Source of the DNA: CAVTND01 sp963735955
GTDB taxonomy: Bacteria; Pseudomonadota; Gammaproteobacteria; Burkholderiales; Burkholderiaceae_F
Assembly: GCA_963735955.1 (NCBI GenBank)
Contig: CAVTND010000012.1
Location: 186,001-250,000, forward strand
Length of the DNA stretch: 64,000 nt
Reading direction: 5' to 3'
Every line of letters begins with the position of its first letter. Position 1 is the stretch's first letter. Below, piece after piece: positions 18,739 to 27,022 of this stretch. Under the pieces are notes generated by a model, which made no database searches, was not told where the DNA came from, and saw only the letters and a list, made by a program, of their open reading frames with translations. Position numbers and translations under genes: made by a program.

Positions 18739-20340
18739 ATGATCGCCACCGCGCCTCTTGATCATGCGATGCTTTTGCAGTGGTGCTTCGGTGCAGTCAT
18801 CGTCGTCCTCTATGCTCGCGACCGATTCGACAAGCCAGAGTCTGCGCGGTCGACCACTACCCGAACGCGCTACTGGGGCGCTCGAGTCGGATACATCCTG
18901 TCGATGCTCTTACTCTTTCTGATGCTCGGCGGAGCGGCAGCCGACCTCAACTTTCAATGGCTTTGGGACTTCCTGCAGGTCCAGGCGGTTCTCAAGGACT
19001 CTGAACGGCTGCCGGGCCCGCTCCTGGCGGCACTCGTTCTGACATCTCTGTTGCCGCACGTCGAATTCCTGTCGCGCATAGACGAGGCAGTCAAGAAGTG
19101 GTTCCAGAGAATCGGCAACATTCCATTCGAGGTCAGGTTGCTCAGCAGCCAATTGCAAACAATCGACTTCTGCCCTGCGCCGTCGACGCTCGACCGCGTC
19201 GCACCAGCATTGTTGGAATTTGGTGTGATACCGGATTGGCTTCAGGAGCCGGCGGATACCCTTCGCTACAAGTGGGCGCGGACAATGGCGCTCTGGGCAA
19301 TAGTGGAGAGCTGGAGAAGCACCCGCGGGTATTCGCGTTACTTGACTCAGCAGAAGCGTTCGTTCGACGACATCCAAGGTCGTCTCGAAACACTGAGCGG
19401 ACTGCTCGAAGATGCGCACTTCTGGGAAGTTGATCAGCCGTCGGATGCACACGCAAGCTCCGCCTTGCGCAAAAAGGTAAGAAAGGATGTTGACCAGGCA
19501 TACAGATCCATTTGCGATTTCTTAAGCGGCGGAGTACTCGATCGAGAGTGGAACCTGTCGCAACGGAACGCGATGCTCGCCAAACTCGGGTTCAAGATTC
19601 CTCCTAGCGTGGGGCCTGGTGTCATCGGATTGACCATTCATGAAGTCTTCTTGGTGTCCGGCCTCATTTTTGTAGCGATGACGCTCATTGCGCTGGTCTC
19701 CCGTCGATTCTTCGATCCGAATCCGCTTCCACCAAACATGCGCGTACTAGTGATGGTCCCAATAATCTATGCCGTTGCAATCATCGTCGCGATCTATCCG
19801 AAAGCCATTTGGCCATTCGCCAACATTCGTCATGTCGGGCATCGGCCCGTGGCGGCTTACGCTCTGTCCGGTCTTGCTGCTGCGGTCTCCGCCTTTCTGA
19901 TTGCCTTGCTGTTTCGCTTTCTTTTCGAAGGCGCCGGGGATCTGTTGGTTGCTCTGTCGGAACACGGACGCTTCAAGCGCGCAATCGAAAGAACGGCGGA
20001 ACGCTGGCCGTGGCAGCTCATGACAATGATGTCTACATTTGCCATTGCCTGGTTGGCCGATGACTTTGCGCTTGGACCAAAGAAGCAATCACGCTGGTCA
20101 AGAATGTGCGAGGCGGGGGGCTTGGCTGCAGCTTTGTTCGCCTTTCAGTGGATCACAATTGAGCTGTTGGCAGCATTCACGACGGAGGGAATCAGATGGT
20201 ATGAGCGGGCGCCCCAGCTGCTACTAACCTCTTTGGCCATCGGAGCCTGCATTGGATACTTCGTACCTCACCTTTACCGAAGCAAGCTGACGAGGGTCGA
20301 AACTTCGCCGACGCTTTCAGCTAGTGCGCCGGCCGTGTGA
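18739..20340 (+). CDS. Large hypothetical membrane protein (533 aa)
   Basis: ATG 18739 has AGAGGAG eight bases upstream and is preferred over GTG 18730. Hydrophobic segments occur at about 9-24, 48-70, 295-318, 335-355, 370-392, 440-460 and 485-505, with a long soluble region of ~190 residues between the second and third (from VQAVLKDSERLPGP to SVGPGVIG). That region contains helical charged stretches such as DDIQGRLETLSGLLEDAHFWEV. No family is recognised and there is no enzyme motif. GC is lower than in core genes. It may be cargo of the IS-bounded segment. Confidence 0.65.
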   Translation: MIATAPLDHAMLLQWCFGAVIVVLYARDRFDKPESARSTTTRTRYWGARVGYILSMLLLFLMLGGAAADLNFQWLWDFLQVQAVLKDSERLPGPLLAALVLTSLLPHVEFLSRIDEAVKKWFQRIGNIPFEVRLLSSQLQTIDFCPAPSTLDRVAPALLEFGVIPDWLQEPADTLRYKWARTMALWAIVESWRSTRGYSRYLTQQKRSFDDIQGRLETLSGLLEDAHFWEVDQPSDAHASSALRKKVRKDVDQAYRSICDFLSGGVLDREWNLSQRNAMLAKLGFKIPPSVGPGVIGLTIHEVFLVSGLIFVAMTLIALVSRRFFDPNPLPPNMRVLVMVPIIYAVAIIVAIYPKAIWPFANIRHVGHRPVAAYALSGLAAAVSAFLIALLFRFLFEGAGDLLVALSEHGRFKRAIERTAERWPWQLMTMMSTFAIAWLADDFALGPKKQSRWSRMCEAGGLAAALFAFQWITIELLAAFTTEGIRWYERAPQLLLTSLAIGACIGYFVPHLYRSKLTRVETSPTLSASAPAV

Positions 20341-20364
20341 ATGTTTAGTTGGACAATCTTCGAA

Positions 20365-20397
20365 GCCGACCACTCTGACTAAGGATCGATGGTCGGC
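20365..20397 (+). terminator. Hairpin downstream of membrane protein gene
   Basis: GCCGACCA (20365-20372) and TGGTCGGC (20390-20397) are perfect inverted arms around a 17-base loop, 24 bp after the stop codon. There is no T-run, so it may be a processing or protein-binding structure rather than an intrinsic terminator. Confidence 0.3.
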
Positions 20398-20549
20398 TGA
20401 AAATCGGAGTTCGTAGCGCTGCGGTAGCTTCGTCAGAGCTAGAAGCAGACAAGTAGAAGCGTTCGCTCTAGACCAGGCTATCAGCTGAAGGCTTACGTCG
20501 GCTAGTGGCCGGTTCGAGCACCGTCAGCCATCGGCATGTCGTCGAGCAC

Positions 20550-20561
20550 CCAGAAGCGGAC
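20550..20561. repeat. Inverted 12-mer, left of methyltransferase
   Basis: CCAGAAGCGGAC, the exact reverse complement of GTCCGCTTCTGG at 21382-21393. The pair brackets the methyltransferase gene. Confidence 0.6.
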
Positions 20562-20591
20562 CCATTGCAGAGTCAAAGGTAGGATCGCACG

Positions 20592-21359
20592 ATGATAGAG
20601 ATCTCCGATGATGCGAAGCGTAATCGGGCGGGCTGGACTCGAACCAACGCCGATTTCACGGACGCGCAGGCGAGCAAGGACTGGGCGGCGGCGGAGATCA
20701 CTTGGGGCGTGTTTGGCGTGCCCGAGGCATCGCTTAAAACACTCGGAGACGTCAACGACCTCGACGTGATCGAACTGGGCTGTGGCACCGCCTACGTCTC
20801 TGCCTGGCTCGCGCGGCGCGGTTCGCGTCCGGTCGGTGTAGACGTAACGCCTGCGCAACTCGCAACGGCTCGCCGCTGTCAGATCGAGTTCGGGATAGAG
20901 TTTCCATTGATTGAGGCGAGCGCCGAAAACGTTCCGCTTCCGTCTAAGAGTTTTGATCTTGCCGTCTCGGAGTACGGCGCCAGCATCTGGTGCGACCCGC
21001 ACATCTGGATACCGGAAGCGCATCGCCTACTGCGACCTGGTGGGCGCCTTTGGTTTCTCCGTAACAGCACCCTCGCGACTCTGTGCGCAACGAATGAAGG
21101 CACAGCGGCTGAAACTCTGCAGCGGCCGCAGCAGGGATTGGGCCGTGTGGAGTGGCCAGGCGAGCTTGGAGTGGAATGGCAGCTTCCACACGGCGAGTTG
21201 TTCCGTCTGCTGCGTCGCACAGGCTTCTATGTCGTGGATCTGGTCGAGCTCTACCCGCCCGACGATGCCCTTGCCCACTCCTACTACGTCACGCCCTCGA
21301 TCGCCTGGGCACGCAACTGGCCGAGCGAGGAGATCTGGGTCGCCGAGAAGTCGCGCTGA
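20592..21359 (+). CDS. Class I SAM-dependent methyltransferase (255 aa)
   Basis: Methyltransferase-11-type Rossmann fold. Motif I is VIELGCGTAYVSAWLARRG, followed by VGVDVTPAQLATAR (acidic residue after strand 2), ASAENVPLPSKSFDLAVSEY (motif IV region) and HRLLRPGGRLWFL (post-motif IV). A C-terminal helical part (GELFRLLRRTGFYVVDLVELYPP) probably contacts the substrate. It would transfer a methyl group from SAM to an unknown small molecule. No operon partners on the same strand. The gene is bracketed by inverted 12-mers, which is odd for a lone housekeeping gene. Confidence 0.8.
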   Translation: MIEISDDAKRNRAGWTRTNADFTDAQASKDWAAAEITWGVFGVPEASLKTLGDVNDLDVIELGCGTAYVSAWLARRGSRPVGVDVTPAQLATARRCQIEFGIEFPLIEASAENVPLPSKSFDLAVSEYGASIWCDPHIWIPEAHRLLRPGGRLWFLRNSTLATLCATNEGTAAETLQRPQQGLGRVEWPGELGVEWQLPHGELFRLLRRTGFYVVDLVELYPPDDALAHSYYVTPSIAWARNWPSEEIWVAEKSR

Positions 21360-21381
21360 GTACTAGGTCCCGGTCCGAAAT

Positions 21382-21393
21382 GTCCGCTTCTGG
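21382..21393. repeat. Inverted 12-mer, right of methyltransferase
   Basis: GTCCGCTTCTGG, partner of the copy at 20550-20561. It sits in the convergent gap between the methyltransferase and sixA. Confidence 0.6.
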
Positions 21394-21448
21394 CCGCACT
21401 GCGCTGTTACACATAGCCTTGCCGCAATGGCCAAGACGGCGTCTTTCC

Positions 21449-21937
21449 CTATGACTTCTTCGGATAGTCAAGCAGTACGACTTCCGGCTGGATCTTGCCG
21501 ATTCCTGACCACGACTTCGCGTCGAACGTGAACTCAGCGACGGCACAGGTCGGCATGTGGGTTATATCGCCCGAGATGCGATGCGCGAGCTCGGTCAACT
21601 CAGGATTGTGACCAAACAACATCACGCGCCTCACGCTGTCGCCAAGCTGCTGTATGACATCGAGCAGGTCGTCCGCCTCAGCTGCGTACAGCCGCTCACT
21701 CACGACGATTTCCTTGCGCTGGTAGTCGAGCTTATTGGCAAAGATCTCTGCAGTCCTTAGGGCGCGCACGGCGGGACTCGACAGGATTAAATCCGGCTTC
21801 GCGTCGCGTTTCGCCAATCGCTCAGCCATCCTCGGTGCGTCGCGCAGCCCGCGATCGTTCAATGGCCGTTCCTTGTCGGGCAAAGCGGTGTCGTCCCAAC
21901 TGGACTTGGCGTGGCGAATAAGAAAGAGCGTCTTCAT
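21449..21937 (-). CDS. sixA: SixA-type phosphohistidine phosphatase
   Basis: 162 residues of the histidine phosphatase superfamily. The N-terminal MKTLFLIRHAKSSWDD has the catalytic RHG-like motif with His9, and PLNDRGLRDAPRMAERL, SSPAVRALRTAEIF and VMLFGHNPEL supply the phosphate pocket (second Arg and the late His). SixA removes phosphate from histidine residues of phosphorelay or PTS proteins. ATG 21937 is chosen because the family starts directly at MKTL. It is convergent with the methyltransferase gene. The window also encodes a PTS phosphorelay at 57.2-59.8 kb, a possible substrate source, although the distance gives no direct link. Confidence 0.85.
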   Translation of the reverse strand: MKTLFLIRHAKSSWDDTALPDKERPLNDRGLRDAPRMAERLAKRDAKPDLILSSPAVRALRTAEIFANKLDYQRKEIVVSERLYAAEADDLLDVIQQLGDSVRRVMLFGHNPELTELAHRISGDITHMPTCAVAEFTFDAKSWSGIGKIQPEVVLLDYPKKS

Positions 21938-22430
21938 GCCGCGTCGCGCACCGGCGGGGCAGCCGCTGCCGATGGTCCGCATTGGTAACAGCGTTGAACC
22001 GGCGATACCAGGCCAGGAGATCTGTTAAGAATACCGCGCAGCCGGCCTCGGCAGACACAGGCTGCGCGAATGCGATCTGTGCCGGTGACAGTCCGAGCGC
22101 TCTTCATCCGACGATAAAAAGGAGGATCGGATATCGAGCCCCGACGTTAGAAGGTCGTGCGCAACTGCTTTGATTCCGTCCTTCTTCACCCTTCTTCTGA
22201 CGTGAATCGGTTGCTCGTGAATATTGACGCAAATGTCCGGTTTGGTCGTGGCGTTGCGTCTGTTCCACCAAGAGACAGCAACTGTCAGTTGACTCGATTG
22301 GCAGGGGTCCCTGTGCGGTCACCGCCGCCTTTGTACGCATTGAGAACTCGGGAGCGAACGTGAATAAGGCTTTGAAAAGCAGCGCTGCAGCGACATCCCG
22401 CCGCGACAACTCAGGAGAAAGGTCATCGCG
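21938..22430. promoter_or_regulatory. Intergenic region with palindrome upstream of di-haem gene
   Basis: No gene seen. CAACTGTCAGTTG (22279-22291) is a perfect 13-bp palindrome overlapping GACAGCAACTGTC (22274-22286), a possible operator about 140 bp before the cytochrome gene. AAATGTCCGGTTTGG at 22231-22245 resembles the segment's recurring motif. AGGAG precedes ATG 22431. Confidence 0.35.
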
Positions 22431-23948
22431 ATGAGCCACGTACTCAACTCTGTTGCCGCAACTGCCATGAACGGTGGATCTCTTCTCCGAGATCGCGCGA
22501 GTGCGCTAGCCGGAGCGCTCGTGCTCGTTAGCGCCATCATCGTTTCCGCATGCGGGGGTTCGGACTACGGCGCGGCACCACCTCCGGCCGCGCCCGCTGT
22601 CGTCCTCGACGCCAACGGCTGCACCACGGCCCCGGACGCGCCGGTCGACACGCCGGTATGTCGCGGCAAGGCAAACTTCAATGACCGGACTCTCGCGGGC
22701 CTGGGTGGCAATGGCCGATCGTGTAACGACTGCCACATGCAATCCGAGAACTTCCAACTGACCCCTGCGACGGCGCAGGCGCGGTTTGCGTCGATGATCG
22801 GGACGGGCACTGACGATCCGCTGTTTCGTGCGACCGACGCCGATGACTTCCGCGTGAACGGCGCGGCCGCGAAAGACTTCACAAACCTGACTCAAAACGG
22901 TCTGGTGCGCGTGACCATTCCGCTGCCTGCGAACGTAAAGCTGCTCAACTGCGGGGCAACGGTGCCGTGTCCCGCATCGGCGCTCCCAACCAGCGAGACC
23001 GTCGCTGACGTCTGGCGCGCCACGCCGTCGATCTTCGACGTCAAGATCACTGGCCCGGACAACCTCGCGCCGGTGTATGCGCGCGGGCCTAACAAGAGCG
23101 GTGGCTTCCAGCTTGACGGCCGCATCGACACGTTGCAGAACCAAGCCCTCAGCGCACTCATCGCGCACGCGTCGACCACGACCGCGCCGCCAGCAACCTT
23201 CGTGGACGATCTCGCGGCCTTCCAGAGCGCGCAGTTCTCATCGCCGAGCGTCAAGCTCCTGGCCGACGCCATGGCCGCGGGCACGAGCCCGCTGCCGGAT
23301 CCCGACCCTCCGTTGGACGCCCTCGAGACCTCTGGCAAGGCAGTGTTCAACCGGGCCTGCGGGCAGTGCCACGGCAACCTCGGCGGCCATCCGAGCGGCA
23401 GCACGCCGATCCTGCAGGGGGTTCAGGGCACGCCAACCGCCATCGTCCGTTATCACGACATCCTCACCACCTGTCCTCGTCCGGTCGACACGGTGAATCC
23501 CCCGCGCTTCGTGTTTCAGCAGTGCAGCGCAAGCCAGATGGAAAATGTGCGGACCTACGAGATCACTAACAGCGGCGTAGCGCCGAGCGGCACGCCGTGC
23601 GGCGGCGCGGCTCCCCAACCGCCGTGCGTCACGCGAGTCACGACCTCGGACCCGGGCCGCATGCTTCTCACCGGTTACCCGGTTGCGGGCGGTCCCGGCG
23701 ACATCCAGCATTTCGACATCCCGAGCCTGCGCGGGATCGCCCGAACCGCGCCGTACTTCCACAACAACACCGCGGCGACACTCGAAGACGTGATCGAGCA
23801 CTACAAACAGTTCTTCAAGCGCGTTGCGATTCAGGCCCCCGCTGCGCCGCTGCTGACTACGCAGCCGGGCGTGGTTCCGTCCGTGCACGATCGTCCGTTC
23901 ACGGACGCTGAAGTCCCGGCGTTGCTTGCTTATCTGCGCAAGCTCTGA
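22431..23948 (+). CDS. Di-haem cytochrome c lipoprotein (peroxidase/MauG-like)
   Basis: 505 residues. A long N-region and hydrophobic core end in a lipobox VSAC-GG (near residue 41), so it is probably anchored in a membrane facing the periplasm. Two c-type haem sites are present: CNDCH (98-102) and CGQCH (310-314), spaced as in the di-haem cytochrome c peroxidase/MauG superfamily. The C-terminal FDIPSLRGIARTAPYFHNNTAATLEDVIEHY is the family's typical late block, here with HNN rather than HDG. It may reduce peroxide or oxidise a partner. It is convergent with the TonB-dependent receptor gene. Substrate unknown. Confidence 0.8.
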   Translation: MSHVLNSVAATAMNGGSLLRDRASALAGALVLVSAIIVSACGGSDYGAAPPPAAPAVVLDANGCTTAPDAPVDTPVCRGKANFNDRTLAGLGGNGRSCNDCHMQSENFQLTPATAQARFASMIGTGTDDPLFRATDADDFRVNGAAAKDFTNLTQNGLVRVTIPLPANVKLLNCGATVPCPASALPTSETVADVWRATPSIFDVKITGPDNLAPVYARGPNKSGGFQLDGRIDTLQNQALSALIAHASTTTAPPATFVDDLAAFQSAQFSSPSVKLLADAMAAGTSPLPDPDPPLDALETSGKAVFNRACGQCHGNLGGHPSGSTPILQGVQGTPTAIVRYHDILTTCPRPVDTVNPPRFVFQQCSASQMENVRTYEITNSGVAPSGTPCGGAAPQPPCVTRVTTSDPGRMLLTGYPVAGGPGDIQHFDIPSLRGIARTAPYFHNNTAATLEDVIEHYKQFFKRVAIQAPAAPLLTTQPGVVPSVHDRPFTDAEVPALLAYLRKL

Positions 23949-24177
23949 TCGCAACGGCGGGCGAGCGAGCGGGCCGTTCTCCGAAAGGGCGGCCTACGTT
24001 TGCTGCCGGTACGACGCTGCTGCTGTTCAGCGCCGTCGCCGGCCTGGCCGACGGCGACCGCGCAGCGACACTGGCAGCGCACATCAAGTCGACGACGATC
24101 GCTGCCGCACGGTAAGCGAGAGAACGGACGAGCGAGGTGAGGGAGCTTCGGCTTCCACGCCCGGACCGACTCGAGAC

Positions 24178-26863
24178 CTACTTGAACGAGTAACTCGCGG
24201 TCAGATAGAACACCCGTCCGAGCGGACTCGCCACCTGCGGGTTGAAGCCGAACTGGAAGCTGGTTGTCTGGGTGAACGGGGGATCCGCGTCGAGCAGGTT
24301 GCGGATGCCGGCGGCCAGTTGCCAGCCCGAAAATCCTGTGTAGCGCCCTTGCAGATCCCAGCTCTGCGCGGCGCCGACCTTGCGGACCGAAGGCACCACC
24401 GCGTCGGTCGGTTCGTTGTAGCCGCTGGAGTAGAGCCACGCCAGCGTGGCGCCCCAGGCGCTGCGACCCCAGTCGAGAGTCAGCGTGCTGCGCCAGCGCG
24501 GCACCGGCGTGCCTTCGGTCGCATTGCCGAGCAGCGAGACGTCGGTGCCGTTGATCTGAGTATCGAACTGCAGTACGTAGGTGCCGAGCAGCGCGACGCT
24601 GAAGTTTCCGGCAGCCGTACGTCGGCGCTGCCCACTTCAGGGTCACGTCGATGCCCGAGGTCTGCGTTGTGCCCAGGTTGAGCAGCGACGCGTCGAAGCC
24701 GACGATCGGTCCCGGCAGGTCCGGATATGCCGGGTCGACCGGGCCGCGCTTCACGCGCTCCGGATAGCGCGCATAGTTGGCCGAATTGCCGGGATCGAGC
24801 GGGCTGATCACGCCGTCCTGCTGGATGTTCCAGTAGTCGACACCCAGCGACAGTCCGCGCAGCGGCTCCCAGACGACGCCCAAATTCCACTGCATCGAGG
24901 TCTCGGGCTGCAGGTTCGGGTTGCCGCCGGAAACGAACGGCACGATTGCGAGGCAATCATCCAGCGCGCCGGTGACCGGGCATCGGACCGGATCCTCGAT
25001 GCCTGCCACCACGCCGCCATCGCTGCTGGGTTCGCTCAGACTGTACAGCGGCGGCGCGCGAAAGCCGGTGCCCCAGGAGCCGCGCAGGAGCAGGCTGGGC
25101 AGCGGCTGCCAGCGCACCGCCACCTTGGGATTGGTGGTGGCCCCGAAATCGCTGTAGTCGTCGTAGCGCACCGCGAGCTGAGCTTCGAGCTTGGGCAGAA
25201 TCGGCACGCTGAGTTCAGCAAACAGTGCATACACCGTGCGTGAGCCGCTGATGGCCTTCAGCTGCTCGCCAACCGGTGAATCGCCGGTCAGCACCGCCGG
25301 ATCCCAGTCGTAGGACAGCCGCTCGGAGCGCGCCTCGGCGCCGATTGCAAGCGCCAGCGGACCGGCGGGCAAGGTCATGATCTCGCGCGAGGCGAAGGCA
25401 TTGATCAGCGATGTCGACCCGTCGGCCGTTTGCGGCGTGCCGGTGTAGACGGTCGACGCCAGCAGCGCCTGGCCTTCCGGACCGGAGGGTCCCCAGGGAT
25501 TGATCAGTCCGCTGCGCAGCGCCGGGATGATCCTGCTCTGATACAGGTAGCTGCCGCTGTAAGCGACCTGCTGCTGGTTGGCGCTGTAGACCGCTGCCGC
25601 GTTGTAGTCCCAGCCCGCGGCCTGGCCCTCGATGCCGAGCACGAAGCGCTGCGTGTCGGTCGTCGTCTCGTTGTGCCGCGGGCCGAGTTCGGTTGCGCGC
25701 CACGAGAACAGCAGGTCGCCAGACAGACCATTGGCCGCGGCGAAGTCGGTCGGGTAATACGGCCCAGCCGCCGGATAGATCGGGCTGCCGAACGGAGTCA
25801 GCACCGCCGGCTGCGGGTACGGTGAAATGTCGGTCACGAAGCGGTTGCGGGCGACCAGCGCCTCGGCGAACAGATCGACGGTCGGTGAGAGACGCAGCGT
25901 GCCGCGCAGCAGCGCGCTGGTGCGCTCAACCTCCGGCAGCACGTCAGCGAGCGGCGCGTAGTCGAAGCCGCAAGCCGGCGTCAGGAATGGCGGCGGGTTC
26001 GCCGGCAGGCTGGTCGGCGGCGCGCAGCCGGTGGCGGCGGTTGGGTTCAGGAGGCGGCGCCCCGGCCGGTCGATGATGTTCGACGGAAACGTTAATGCGC
26101 TCAGACCGCTGACGCCGAGATCGGGACGGTAGCTGGTCTGTGTGCTGTCCCGGTCGTCGCCGTGCAGTGCCTGCTGCTTCTGGTAGTTGAAGACGCCGAA
26201 CAGGTTGTAGCCGTCGCGCGCCGGATCGCCGGTTCCGAGCGTCAGGCTCGCTTGCCCACTGTTGCCTCCGCCGTGTTGGGTGGCGTCGAACGACACGCTG
26301 ACATCGACGCCGGAATAGTCCTTGCGCAGGATGAAGTTGATCACCCCTGCAATTGCATCGGTGCCGTAGATGGCCGAGGCGCCGTCTTTCAGTACTTCGA
26401 CCCGATCGATGGCCGCGAGCGGAATGGCGTTGAGATCGACCGTTTCGCCGTTGAACGCGTAGTTGGCAAGCCGCCGGCCGTTCAGCAGCACCAGCGTCGA
26501 GCCGCCGCCCAACGCGCGCAGATTCGCGGTGGCGAGGCCGGGCTGGGTCTGACTGCCGATCGTCTGCGCGGTTTTGACACCGTTGACGTTGGCCGGTACT
26601 CGGTCGAGCAGCTGCTCGACCGTGGTCACGCCGCTGCGCTCGATTTCATCACGCGTGATGACCTGGACCGGCAGTGCGCCTTCGATGTCGGTCTGACGAA
26701 TGTGTGAGCCGGTGACGACGACACGTTCCATTGTGGTCGTCGTAGCTGGCTGAGGCGCCGACGCCTGCTGGGCTCGCGCGCCGAATGGCACGAGGCAGAG
26801 CCCTGCCACAACCACAAGCGCCTTCTCCGAACCGTGGTCACGCCAGTATCGGCGTTGCAGCAA
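24178..26863 (-). CDS. TonB-dependent outer-membrane receptor, one frameshift
   Basis: About 895 residues. A signal peptide (ending ARAQQ) is followed by a plug domain, VERVVVTGSHI-type box, ALPVQVITRDEIERSG, VEQLLDRVPANVNG and STLVLLNGRRLANYAFNGE, DRVEVLKDGASAIYGTDAIAGVINF. A long beta-barrel then ends in YLTASYSFK with a C-terminal aromatic-type strand. It resembles the large receptors of Xanthomonadales and related groups that import plant or peptide-derived compounds. An extra base near 24617 splits the last ~145 residues into another frame; both parts match. The start listed is TTG 26863 after GGGGAAG. Divergent from the kinase gene across 159 bp. Confidence 0.83.
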
Positions 26864-27022
26864 ACTTCCCCCGGGCGTTCTCGTTGTATGGTCCCGCGCG
26901 TACCCTTATCCATGATGCCGAAACCTTCGTCAAGACGTAAATTGACGCGTGGGCTGCTCGAAAGATGTCCGTTTTCCCCTTCGTAATGCGTACTGTGAGA
27001 TAGACGGAGGTGTGCGCGTGCG

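Noticed and set aside
20365..20397. Strong intrinsic terminator
   Set aside because: The stem is perfect but there is no T-tract, so only low confidence is given.
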